Source: Clostridia bacterium
GTDB lineage: Bacteria > Bacillota > Clostridia > Christensenellales > Borkfalkiaceae
Assembly (NCBI GenBank): GCA_017467345.1
Contig: JAFTSI010000003.1
Coordinates: 1 to 42,366 of the forward strand
DNA: 42,366 bases
Direction of reading: 5' to 3'
Shown here: one piece after another, positions 7,385-15,391 of the stretch
How the letters are laid out: the number at the start of each line of letters is the position of its first letter
Numbering within the stretch: the first letter of the stretch is position 1
Notes under the pieces: model-generated
The model's database searches: none
Told to the model about the DNA's origin: nothing
What the model saw: the letters and a program-made list of their open reading frames with translations, nothing else
Program-made: the position numbers and the translations under genes

Positions 7385-8857
7385 TTACTTAATAAAGTCC
7401 ATAACTTCGTTTACTATATCGTTTTTATCAATAACTTTAGTAAATCTTGGCGCTTTGCCTTTAAGTTCAGTAATTTGAACTGGGATTGGGCAAGCCGTAA
7501 TTTCGTTTAACTTTTGGCAAGCCTTAAATGCATCTTTTTCGTGTTTTCCACTTATTGCTTTCAAAACATTTTGAGTAAACTTATACGGGCTTGCAGTTGA
7601 AAGCACTACAGTTGGAGTATTTAAACCCTTTTGCCCTATATATTTTTCGGCAACATTAACCGCAACCGAAGTGTGAGTATCAAGCAAATAACCAAACTCA
7701 TCAAAGAACTCTGATAAAGTTTCAAGGCATTCATCTTCTTCACAGTAATCGGCATAGAACTCTTTAGCGATTTCTTCTTTTTCTTGTTTGGTAATAGAAT
7801 ATTTGCCAACAGTTTTTAGTTCTTCCATACGCTTTGCAGTAATTTCTGCATTTCTACCACTCATTTCAAAAATAAGCCTTTCAAGGTTAGATGATATTAA
7901 AATATCCATTGATGGCGACATTGTTTTGAAGAATTCACGGTTTTTATCGTATGTTCCACTAACAAAAAACTCAGTTAAAACATTATTACTGTTTGATGCG
8001 CAAATAAGTTTATCAATAGGTAGCCCCATTTTTTTAGCATAGTAGCCTGCCAAAATGTTACCGAAATTACCAGTTGGAACAACAAAGTTAATTTTATCGC
8101 CCATATTAATTTCGTTTTGGTTAACAAGCATACAATAAGTAGCAAAATAATAGCCGATTTGTGGCGCAAGCCTACCAAAGTTTATAGAGTTTGCGCTTGA
8201 CAATATAACGCCTTTTTCTTTTAACTTATTAGCAATATCTTTGCTTGAAAAAATAGTTTTAACGGCACTTTGGCAATCATCAAAATTACCTTTTACTGCA
8301 ACAACATTAACATTATCGCCTTCTTGAGTGGTCATTTGTGCTTTTTGCATATCAGAAACGCCTTCGCTTGGATAGAAAACCATAATTTTAATGCCTTTTT
8401 GGTTTTTAAATCCTTCTAAAGCGGCTTTACCCGTATCACCACTTGTTGCAACTAAAATAAGTATTTCATCTTTAACGCCTATGTTGTCAGCGCCAGCCCT
8501 TAGAAGGTGTGGCAAAATAGTTAATGCAACATCTTTGAAAGCAAGCGTTGGGCCGTGGAATAATTCTAAAATATAGAAATTATCGTCAATTTTTACTACA
8601 GTTGACGGAGATTCTGGCTCAAACTTTGCATATGCGTTTTCGCAAGCAGTTAAAAGCGCAGTTTCGTTATATTCAGTTAGAAATTGTTTAAGCACATGGC
8701 AAGCAATTGACGCATAATCCATTTTAAGCATTTTGCTTATATCAACTTGTGGAAAGGTTTCGGGAACAAATAAGCCCCCGTCATTTGCTAAACCTTGAGA
8801 AATTGCTTGTGATGCGGATTCAACCGTTGACTTACCTCTGGTGCTAATAAACTTCAT
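7385..8857 (-). CDS. thrC: Threonine synthase
   Basis: This PLP enzyme converts O-phosphohomoserine to threonine. The N-terminus MKFISTRGKSTVESASQAIS and GLANDGGLFVPE are typical of the long, fungal/Gram-negative type of ThrC. The PLP lysine is K108 in LFHGPTLAFKDVAL, and the phosphate-binding region follows as LVATSGDTGKAALEGF. Length 490 fits this subclass. The start is ATG with GGAGG seven bases upstream. No other threonine genes are present here. A hairpin at 8878-8903 lies in or just before its leader. Transcription probably continues into trpS. Confidence 0.95.
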   Translation of the reverse strand: MKFISTRGKSTVESASQAISQGLANDGGLFVPETFPQVDISKMLKMDYASIACHVLKQFLTEYNETALLTACENAYAKFEPESPSTVVKIDDNFYILELFHGPTLAFKDVALTILPHLLRAGADNIGVKDEILILVATSGDTGKAALEGFKNQKGIKIMVFYPSEGVSDMQKAQMTTQEGDNVNVVAVKGNFDDCQSAVKTIFSSKDIANKLKEKGVILSSANSINFGRLAPQIGYYFATYCMLVNQNEINMGDKINFVVPTGNFGNILAGYYAKKMGLPIDKLICASNSNNVLTEFFVSGTYDKNREFFKTMSPSMDILISSNLERLIFEMSGRNAEITAKRMEELKTVGKYSITKQEKEEIAKEFYADYCEEDECLETLSEFFDEFGYLLDTHTSVAVNVAEKYIGQKGLNTPTVVLSTASPYKFTQNVLKAISGKHEKDAFKACQKLNEITACPIPVQITELKGKAPRFTKVIDKNDIVNEVMDFIK

Positions 8858-8877
8858 AGTAATCCTCCATAAACTAT

Positions 8878-8903
8878 AAAAGTCGGAATAATCTCCGACT
8901 TTT
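8878..8903 (-). terminator. Hairpin between the P-loop gene and thrC
   Basis: AGTCGGA/TCCGACT with a 6-base loop, flanked by AAA and TTT, lies 35 bases after the P-loop gene and 24 bases before thrC. It may end the upstream gene. A candidate promoter just upstream would instead place it at the very 5' end of thrC mRNA. Confidence 0.55.
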
Positions 8904-8933
8904 ATTTTACACTATTTTGCCATTAAAAATCAA
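8904..8933 (-). promoter_or_regulatory. Candidate promoter of thrC
   Basis: On the minus strand TTGATT (8928-8933) and TAAAAT (8904-8909) are 18 bases apart, overlapping the end of the P-loop gene. It is the only promoter-like pair before thrC, but neither box is perfect. Confidence 0.35.
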
Positions 8934-8937
8934 CTTA

Positions 8938-9342
8938 TTAAAGGTGTTTTACAATAAACTCAGGCAAATCTTCTTTTGCAGCAGAGCAAGTTAATACGAA
9001 ATTAACACCAAACTCTTTTTCAAGCATTTCCATAGCATCAAAAATGCTTTGCATTTCAGCAAGTGGTTTGCCAGTAATTCTTGCAATACCATCTAAGTAT
9101 ACATATTCATTGTCGCCATTTGCAGCAACAATACCTTTAATAAAACCACGCAATCCATCTTCATTTTTGATATCAAACTTAGAAACATCTAAAAGCCTGA
9201 TTTTATATTTAATATCGTGGTTATATCTGTTAGTGTCGGTAATAAACACAACATGCCCTTTAGCGGTTTCTGCCACTTCGTTGGCACTGTCAATAATAAT
9301 TTTGGTTTTGCCTGTTCCTTTGGGTCCGTAAATAATTTTCAT
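8938..9342 (-). CDS. Small P-loop NTPase-like protein
   Basis: The 134-residue protein begins MKIIYGPKGTGKTKII, a canonical Walker A motif (residues 6-13). NEYVYLDGIARI near residues 98-109 could be Walker B, with the Asp after three hydrophobic residues. The rest is a compact alpha/beta core ending EEFGVNFVLTCSA-like (actual residues EFGVNFVLTCSA), consistent with a strand before the C-terminal helix. There is no partner domain, which is small for an ATPase. Its cellular role is unknown. AGGAGG lies about 12 bases before the ATG, with a promoter-like pair further up, so it appears independently transcribed. Confidence 0.8.
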   Translation of the reverse strand: MKIIYGPKGTGKTKIIIDSANEVAETAKGHVVFITDTNRYNHDIKYKIRLLDVSKFDIKNEDGLRGFIKGIVAANGDNEYVYLDGIARITGKPLAEMQSIFDAMEMLEKEFGVNFVLTCSAAKEDLPEFIVKHL

Positions 9343-9376
9343 TTGAAAAGGTTTCCTCCTAATCTTTCTTTATTAT

Positions 9377-9405
9377 ATTTTATAATACTTTACCAAGAAA
9401 TACAA
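9377..9405 (-). promoter_or_regulatory. Candidate promoter of the P-loop gene
   Basis: TTGTAT (9400-9405) and TAAAAT (9377-9382) on the minus strand are 17 bases apart, about 34 bases before the ATG. A second -10-like TATAAT overlaps slightly downstream. Confidence 0.45.
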
Positions 9406-9415
9406 GGGGGTTTTT

Positions 9416-9446
9416 AAAAATTATTGAGCAAAAAGCAATAATTTTT
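9416..9446 (-). terminator. AT-rich hairpin at the end of the citrate-synthase-like gene
   Basis: An 11-bp stem AAAAATTATTG/CAATAATTTTT with a 9-base loop spans the last codons and stop of the gene. The T-tract is part of the stem and the stem has only one G-C pair, so termination would be weak. Confidence 0.35.
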
Positions 9447-10827
9447 TATGAAACTCTTTATCGCAGAGCATAAGCATATTATCTAATTCATCATCACCAA
9501 ATACTGTGCAACGACCGTTTGCATATTCTGCATCAATCATTTCTTTTATTTTAGCAATAACTGGGTGGCTTTTATCAACCTTATGGTCTTCAGGAAGTTC
9601 ATAATATTCGTTAATCCAGTAAGCAATACCTGCAAGACCTGAACCATTGTTAATAGATACATGCATAGGACGATTTAATAACTTTTTCGTGTTGAAAATG
9701 TTATAGATTTCTTCATCTTTAAGCATACCGTCTGCGTGAATACCTGCCCTTGTTGAGTTGAAACTTCTACCAACAAATGGAGTTCTTGATGGGATTACAT
9801 AACCGATTTCGCGTTCAAAGTAGTTAGCGATATCAGTAATTGCAGTATAGTCCATACCGTCTTCTGTGCCTTTGAATGAAGAATATTCAATAGCCATTGC
9901 TTCTAATGGGCAGTTACCAGTTCTTTCGCCTATACCTAAAAGCGAGCAGTTAACTGCAGAACAACCATAAAGCCAAGCGCTTGATGCGTTGGTAACAACT
10001 TTATAGAAGTCGTTATGACCGTGCCACTCTAAAAGTTCGCTTGGAACTTCTGCATAGTGGCGTAAGCCGTAAATTATACCTGGAACACTTCTTGGAAGTG
10101 ATGCGCCAACAAAGTTAACGCCAAAGCCCATAGTGTCGCAAGCACGGATTTTAATAGGAATACCACTCTCTTTCATAAGTTTCATAAGTTCAATTGCAAA
10201 TGGAACTACAAAACCATAGAAATCTGCCCTTGTAATATCTTCAAAGTGGCATCTGGGTTTAACACCTGCGGCAAGCGCATCTTTAACAGCGCCTAAATAT
10301 TTATCAAGTGCTTGTGCACGAGTTAAGTTCATTTTCTTAAAAATATGATAGTCAGAACAACTTACCAAAATACCAGTTTCTTTGATACCCATTTCTTTAA
10401 CAAGTTCAAAGTCTTTTTTATTTGCTCTAATCCAACTGGTAACTTCTGGGAACTTTAAGCCAAGTTCCATACATGCCCTTGCGGCTTGCCTATCTTTTTC
10501 GCTATAAAGGAAAAACTCTGATTGACGAATTATACCCTTTTTGCCGCCAAGCCTTGACATTAATTTAAATAATTCAACAATTTGTTCAACGGTAAATTGT
10601 GAAGTTGATTGTTGTCCGTCACGGAAAGTGGTGTCGGTAATCCAAATATTGTTTGGCATTTCCATAGGAACATGACGGTTATTGAAAGTGATTTTTGGAA
10701 CATGGTCATAGTCAAAAATATCACGATACAACTCAGGTTTTTTCACATCTTGTAATGTGTAATTATATTTATATTCTTCAAGCAAGTTGGTTTTCTTGCT
10801 CATTATAATTTTCTTTTTATGAGACAT
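9421..10827 (-). CDS. Isopropylmalate/homocitrate synthase family protein, possible Re-citrate synthase
   Basis: The DRE-TIM metallolyase barrel is clear: TDTTFRDGQQS (64-74) supplies the catalytic Arg-Asp, and WHGHNDFYK carries the metal-binding histidines. Members of this family condense acetyl-CoA with a 2-oxo acid. Length 468 lacks the LeuA allosteric domain. The family includes the Re-face citrate synthase of Clostridium kluyveri. With an aspartate-type aminotransferase directly upstream, a route oxaloacetate to citrate to glutamate is attractive, but citramalate or homocitrate synthesis is not excluded. The ribosome binding site AAGGAGGT lies inside the last codons of the aminotransferase gene, whose stop is directly followed by this ATG. 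A second ATG eight codons in lacks a good site. Confidence 0.85.
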   Translation of the reverse strand: MSHKKKIIMSKKTNLLEEYKYNYTLQDVKKPELYRDIFDYDHVPKITFNNRHVPMEMPNNIWITDTTFRDGQQSTSQFTVEQIVELFKLMSRLGGKKGIIRQSEFFLYSEKDRQAARACMELGLKFPEVTSWIRANKKDFELVKEMGIKETGILVSCSDYHIFKKMNLTRAQALDKYLGAVKDALAAGVKPRCHFEDITRADFYGFVVPFAIELMKLMKESGIPIKIRACDTMGFGVNFVGASLPRSVPGIIYGLRHYAEVPSELLEWHGHNDFYKVVTNASSAWLYGCSAVNCSLLGIGERTGNCPLEAMAIEYSSFKGTEDGMDYTAITDIANYFEREIGYVIPSRTPFVGRSFNSTRAGIHADGMLKDEEIYNIFNTKKLLNRPMHVSINNGSGLAGIAYWINEYYELPEDHKVDKSHPVIAKIKEMIDAEYANGRCTVFGDDELDNMLMLCDKEFHKKLLLFAQ

Positions 10828-12024
10828 TTATTTTACCTCCTTAATAAATTCAATTAGCCTATTTAAGCCTTCCTTAATATCTTCAATAGATATAGCATAA
10901 GAAAGCCTAATACAATTATCGTCGCCAAAAGCAACACCGGGGATTAAAGCTACACCCTTTTGCAAAGCAAGGTCTGCAAAAGTGAGCGAACCTTTAATTT
11001 CTTGGCCGTTATATGATTTTCCATAAAGTGATGAAACATCAACAAACACATAAAATGCGCCTTCTGGAACGGCGATTGAAACTTCTTTAATGCTATTTAA
11101 GGTTTCAATCATATATTTTCTTCTTTCATCAAAAACGCCTTGCATTTTAGCAATAAACTCTTCGCCCTGCTTATCTTCTAACGCAGCAACTGATGCGTAT
11201 TGAGCGATTGAGTTAGCGTTACTTGTGGTATGGCTTTGAATACTTGAAATTGCTTTAGCAAGTTTTACAGGCGCTGCAATATAACCGATACGCCAACCAG
11301 TCATTGAATAAGTTTTACTCATACCATTAACTATAATGGTATGTTCTTTCATATAATCGCTACATTTTGCAATAGAAAAATGTTCATTTCCATCATAAAT
11401 GAGTTTTTCATATATTTCATCAGAAATTACATAAATACCCTTTTCTTCGCAAACTTTTGCAAGCGCTCTAATTTCTTTTTCGCTATAAACTGCGCCCGTT
11501 GGATTACAGGGTGAGTTCAAAATTAAGCATTTTGTTTTATCAGTAATTGCATTTTCAAGTTCTTCGGCAGTAATTTTATAGCCGTTTTCCTTTTTGCATT
11601 GAACAAAAACACACTTTCCATCGGCAAGTTTAACAAGTTCAGGATATGTTAACCAGTATGGTGATGGAATTATAACTTCTTCACCACAGTCAACAAGTGC
11701 TTCCATAGTGTGATAAAGAGAACTTTTTGCACCTGAAGAAATAACTATTTGGTCAGGAGTATAAGATAAACCGTTATCCCTTAAAAACTTATTACAAATT
11801 GCCTTTTTAAGTTCAGGAGTGCCTGATGCTGGGGTATATTTAGTAAACCCGATATCTAACGCTTTTTTAGCCGATTCAATAATAAAATCGGGAGTATTAA
11901 AGTCAGGTTCGCCTGCGCCGAAACCTATAACAGAAATACCTTCCGCCTTCATTTTTTTGGCTTTTGCGGTGATTTCAAGTGTAATTGACGGTGAAATTAA
12001 CTGTGCTCTTTGCGAAATACTCAT
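10828..12024 (-). CDS. Class I PLP aminotransferase, aspartate aminotransferase type
   Basis: It transfers amino groups between aspartate (or a similar amino acid) and 2-oxoglutarate. Fold-type I features are present: GAGEPDFNTPDFI near the N-terminus, SPCNPTGAVYS in the middle, the PLP lysine in NGMSKTYSMTGWRIGY, and the carboxylate-binding arginine in CIRLSYA. At 398 residues it matches the AspB/AAT-1b subgroup. AAGGAG lies eight bases before the ATG, and the gene starts 11 bases after prfA, so it is probably in the same operon. Direct abutment with the citrate-synthase-like gene suggests a role around oxaloacetate and glutamate. Substrate cannot be fixed from sequence. Confidence 0.9.
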   Translation of the reverse strand: MSISQRAQLISPSITLEITAKAKKMKAEGISVIGFGAGEPDFNTPDFIIESAKKALDIGFTKYTPASGTPELKKAICNKFLRDNGLSYTPDQIVISSGAKSSLYHTMEALVDCGEEVIIPSPYWLTYPELVKLADGKCVFVQCKKENGYKITAEELENAITDKTKCLILNSPCNPTGAVYSEKEIRALAKVCEEKGIYVISDEIYEKLIYDGNEHFSIAKCSDYMKEHTIIVNGMSKTYSMTGWRIGYIAAPVKLAKAISSIQSHTTSNANSIAQYASVAALEDKQGEEFIAKMQGVFDERRKYMIETLNSIKEVSIAVPEGAFYVFVDVSSLYGKSYNGQEIKGSLTFADLALQKGVALIPGVAFGDDNCIRLSYAISIEDIKEGLNRLIEFIKEVK

Positions 12025-12035
12025 AAGTAACTCCT

Positions 12036-13111
12036 TTATTCTTCGTCTGCATTCATTGCAAGTTTTGCCTCTCTATCGGCAATAGCAAGTGCCTCTACCA
12101 TTTCTTCTATATCGCCCATCATAAAATTGACGATATTATGAAGTGTTAATCCTATTCTGTGGTCGGTTACCCTACCTTGTGGGAAGTTATAGGTTCTAAT
12201 ACGCTCTGACCTATCGCCCGTGCCGACCTGACTTCTACGGTTTGCCGAATACTCTTTTTCGTATTGCGATTGATAAAAGTCATATAACCTACTTTTCAAA
12301 ACACGCATTGCCTTTTCACGGTTTTTGGTTTGAGAACGCTCATCTTGACACAATACAACAATACCTGTTGGAATATGCGTCATTCTTATACACGATTCTG
12401 TTTTATTTACATGTTGACCGCCCGCACCACTACTTCTTAAAGTGTCAATACGAAGGTCTTTTTCATCAATATTTACTTCAACATCTTCAACTTCTGGCAA
12501 AACTGCTACAGTAACTGTTGAAGTGTGAACTCTGCCTTGCGATTCAGTTGCGGGAACTCGTTGAACCCTATGCACGCCACTTTCATATTTAAGTTTTGCA
12601 TAGCACGATTTTCCGAAATTGAAAATACAACTTCTTTTACACCACCAAGTTCGGTAGAGTTATTTTCAAGTTCTTCAGTTTTTAAGCGATTTTTTTCTGC
12701 ATATTTAACATACATTCTATAAAGTTCGTATGCAAATAAACTTGCTTCTTCGCCACCTGCCCCTGCACGAATTTCCATAATTACATTCTTATCGTCATTT
12801 GGGTCTTTAGGTAGCAACAATATACGCAATTCTTCGCTTATAGCATTTAATTTTTCTTTATTTGATAAAAGTTCTTCGTTGCATAAAGATTTCATTTCCG
12901 CATCAGTTTCAACGGAAATCATTTCAGTTAAATCTTCAATTTCCTTTTGAACTTTTTTGTATTCAAGATATTTTTCAACGGTTTCGCTCATATCGGCAAG
13001 TTCTTTGGAATACGCTTTCCACTCGTCAATTTTAGCAATAACTTCGGCGTCGCCTACCAATTCGTTTAATTTATTATATCTTTCAACAAGTTTGTCAAGT
13101 TTTTTGAACAT
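12036..13111 (-). CDS. prfA: Peptide chain release factor 1 (RF1), with a frameshift
   Basis: RF1 ends translation at UAA and UAG. The first part (13111 to about 12616) reads [15 protein letters not shown] through KEVVFSI, including [17 protein letters not shown]. From about 12614 the reading continues in the -1 frame as [20 protein letters not shown], with the codon-recognition PAT in VPATESQ and the catalytic GGQ in [11 protein letters not shown], to a stop at 12036. One base is missing near 12614-12617 (codon 166) compared with the expected sequence. RF1 should be essential here, because several neighbours end in TAG, so a sequencing or assembly error is likeliest. No convincing slippery heptamer is seen. 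The start shares one base with the prmC stop (TAATG). Confidence 0.88.
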
Positions 13112-14898
13112 TAAAGCACCGCCCTAACAATTCTATCAATATTTTCGTAATCTTTTATTATTTCAACAAGCCTAAAATCAGTAAGCATTTCTTTAATAAT
13201 TTCGGCTTGACCTATACCGCATTCCATTATTAAAACGCCTTTTTCTTCTAAGTAGTTTTTAGCATTTTTAGCGATAATTCTATAAAAATCTAAGCCATCT
13301 TCGCCACCATATAAAGCAAGGCTTGGTTCAAAATCTTTAACTTCTTTTTGAAGATTTTGCATATCTTCTTTATTAATATACGGTGGATTTGAAACTATAA
13401 GGTTAAACTTTCTATCTAAAAGTTCGCTAAACATATCACTTTTAACAAACTCAATATCAGCATCATTTAAAACTGCGTTTTCTTTGGCAAGTTCTAAAGC
13501 ATTTTCGCTAATATCAACAGCACATACATTTGCGCCACTTTCTTTTTTTATGGCAATAGCGATAGCGCCACTTCCTGTGCATAAATCAAGAACTTTGCTT
13601 TCGCTATTTATAGATTTTAAAGCATTTTGAACTAATATTTCCGTTTCTGGCCTTGGAATAAGCACTCTTTCATCAACTTTTATGGTATAACCATAAAAAT
13701 CCGTGTCGCCTATACAATACCAAAGTGGCCTACCAGATATTCTTTCTAAAACTATTTTGTTAATTTTATCTTGTAGTTTAGGCGAAACAAGGTTATCGGT
13801 TTCAAGTTCGCTTCTTTTAATACCCAAAGAAAGTGAAACAATCCACTCACCCTCTGCGCTTTCTTCTATGCCATTTGCAAGCAATTTTTCGTTAATTTCT
13901 TTTAAAACTTCTTTTCGTTTTTTAGGAACTACAAAACTAACTTCTTCAATGCTTTCATCTTCGTCCATTTTCGCCACCATATTAAAAGCCGTGATAGCAA
14001 CTTCAAGCATATCATCAGTTGGCTCTTTGGTGGTAATTCTTTGCAAAAGCATACCAGGAACTTTTAATGGTAAAAATATAGGATTTGAAGTTTTTGCAAG
14101 CAATTTTAATAGTTCATACGAAAGCCCTGCCACAACAGGCAAAAGCGCAATTTTACATAAAACCCTTAATGCGCCGTTAATACTACCACCAACAAGCGAC
14201 TCAAAACAAGCAAACACCAAAATACTAATAAGCATTACAAAAACCATAAAGGTAGTTCCACACCTATCGTGTATTCTTGTGCAAGTTTTGGCATTTTCAA
14301 CGGTAAGGTCTAACCCTTTTTCGTAGCAAGAAATGGTTTTATGCTCTGCACCGTGATACATAAAAGTTCGTTTAATATCTTTAAGTAACGAACAAAGCAC
14401 AACATAAAGGATAAAAATTACAAGTTTAAGCCCACCTTCAATAAAGTTTTTAGCCCAAACATTAAACGCAAAATCGTTACCTATTAAGCGTTCAATTAAG
14501 CCTCTAACAGTTTGAGGTAGCCACATAAACAAAAACACGGCAAGGCAAAGCCCTAAAATCAAAGAAAAGGTAGTTATAACGCTAAAAATATCAATTTTGA
14601 ACTTTTCAGCGCACCATTTTTCAAACTTTGAAGGCTCACCTTCCCCATAAACTTCGGCAGAACGCATTAAAACTTTCGTGCCACCAACAAGCGATTGCAC
14701 GAAAGATACGCACCCCCTAATTATAGGAAGTCGTAAAAAAATGTTCTTTTTGTCAAAAGGGGTTATGCGTTTGGTTTCAAGACGGATAATTCCATCTTCA
14801 TCACGAACGGCAGTAGCCATTGATGATTTGCCACGCATCATAACACCTTCTAAAACGGCTTGACCGCCGATAGAAGTTTTTTTTGAGTCTTTACCCAT
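13111..14898 (-). CDS. prmC: Fusion of DUF1385 membrane protein and PrmC release-factor methyltransferase
   Basis: Residues 1-310 are a DUF1385 protein: GGQAVLEGVMMRG at the start, several membrane segments (about 103-128, 155-172, 215-233, 240-262), and the conserved YHGAEHKTISCYE and CTRIHDRCGTTF. Residues 325-595 are a complete PrmC, which methylates the glutamine of the GGQ motif in RF1 and RF2: helical N-domain, RVLIPRPETEILV, SAM motif LDLCTGSGAIAIAI and catalytic NPPY (504-507). In many Firmicutes these are separate adjacent genes upstream of prfA; here they share one frame with no internal stop. The fusion would tether PrmC to the membrane. Its substrate gene prfA follows with a one-base overlap. 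Confidence 0.92.
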   Translation of the reverse strand: MGKDSKKTSIGGQAVLEGVMMRGKSSMATAVRDEDGIIRLETKRITPFDKKNIFLRLPIIRGCVSFVQSLVGGTKVLMRSAEVYGEGEPSKFEKWCAEKFKIDIFSVITTFSLILGLCLAVFLFMWLPQTVRGLIERLIGNDFAFNVWAKNFIEGGLKLVIFILYVVLCSLLKDIKRTFMYHGAEHKTISCYEKGLDLTVENAKTCTRIHDRCGTTFMVFVMLISILVFACFESLVGGSINGALRVLCKIALLPVVAGLSYELLKLLAKTSNPIFLPLKVPGMLLQRITTKEPTDDMLEVAITAFNMVAKMDEDESIEEVSFVVPKKRKEVLKEINEKLLANGIEESAEGEWIVSLSLGIKRSELETDNLVSPKLQDKINKIVLERISGRPLWYCIGDTDFYGYTIKVDERVLIPRPETEILVQNALKSINSESKVLDLCTGSGAIAIAIKKESGANVCAVDISENALELAKENAVLNDADIEFVKSDMFSELLDRKFNLIVSNPPYINKEDMQNLQKEVKDFEPSLALYGGEDGLDFYRIIAKNAKNYLEEKGVLIMECGIGQAEIIKEMLTDFRLVEIIKDYENIDRIVRAVL

Positions 14899-14917
14899 TT
14901 TTTAGCCCGTTTTTTTG

Positions 14918-14957
14918 TAAAAAAATACGGCTTTAAGGTAAATAGACCCCAAAGCCG
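14918..14957 (-). terminator. Terminator of rpmE
   Basis: On the minus strand CGGCTTT (14951-14957) pairs with AAAGCCG (14928-14934), followed by TATTTTTTT. It begins ten bases after the rpmE stop. A second T/A-tract hairpin (CCGT...ACGG) lies just beyond. Transcription of the prmC fusion presumably depends on readthrough or an unseen promoter. Confidence 0.75.
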
Positions 14958-14966
14958 CTAACAAAA

Positions 14967-15176
14967 CTATTTCGCTTTATTATATCTCTTGTTAAACTTA
15001 TCAACACGGCCACCGGTGTCTACTAATTTTTGCTTACCAGTAAAGAAAGGATGACATTTGCTGCAAATATCTACCTTTATAGTATCGCCTTTTTTAGTTG
15101 AGCCCGTTTTAAATGTTTCGCCACAAGCGCAAACAACGGTAACTTCGTGATAATCGGGATGTATATCCTGTCTCAT
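14967..15176 (-). CDS. rpmE: 50S ribosomal protein bL31, zinc-binding type
   Basis: This is a protein of the large ribosomal subunit at the bridge to the small subunit. The 69-residue sequence begins [19 protein letters not shown] and has the zinc ligands as CAC...CSKC (CACGETF and [14 protein letters not shown]), so it is the zinc-containing C+ paralogue. The ending VDKFNKRY is typical. It has its own consensus promoter and terminator, and sits directly upstream of the DUF1385-prmC-prfA block, as in many Firmicutes. Confidence 0.95.
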   Translation of the reverse strand: MRQDIHPDYHEVTVVCACGETFKTGSTKKGDTIKVDICSKCHPFFTGKQKLVDTGGRVDKFNKRYNKAK

Positions 15177-15206
15177 AACGCACCTCTTTTTCTATTTTGC
15201 GTTTGT

Positions 15207-15235
15207 ATTATATTATATTTTGTTTATTTAGTCAA
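15207..15235 (-). promoter_or_regulatory. Consensus promoter of rpmE
   Basis: On the minus strand TTGACT (15230-15235) and a perfect TATAAT (15207-15212) are separated by 17 bases, giving a leader of about 25 bases before the ATG at 15176. Confidence 0.8.
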
Positions 15236-15304
15236 CTAAAAACCCCATTGTTTTTCACATTTTTTTCACTTATTCTTTTCTTTTTTCTTATGGGCATATT
15301 TTAG

Positions 15305-15333
15305 TTGATTTTTTTTGGATTTTAGTATATAAT
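15305..15333 (+). promoter_or_regulatory. Consensus promoter of the dehydrogenase-like gene
   Basis: TTGATT (15305-15310) and a perfect TATAAT (15328-15333) are 17 bases apart. The leader would be about 52 bases, ending in CGGAG seven bases before the ATG. It diverges from the rpmE promoter. Confidence 0.75.
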
Positions 15334-15391
15334 TCAGTTAATTTCGAAACAAATCAAGCGTTTTTCTAACGAATTATTAAACGGAGATTTT

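Noticed and set aside
12606-12620. Programmed frameshift signal in prfA
   Set aside because: No X-XXY-YYZ heptamer or downstream stem stands out. It is kept as an alternative in the findings but not called.
13703-14326. 207-codon frame opposite the DUF1385-PrmC gene
   Set aside because: It is antisense to a well-supported gene, with serine/isoleucine-rich composition typical of reversed AT-rich coding sequence.
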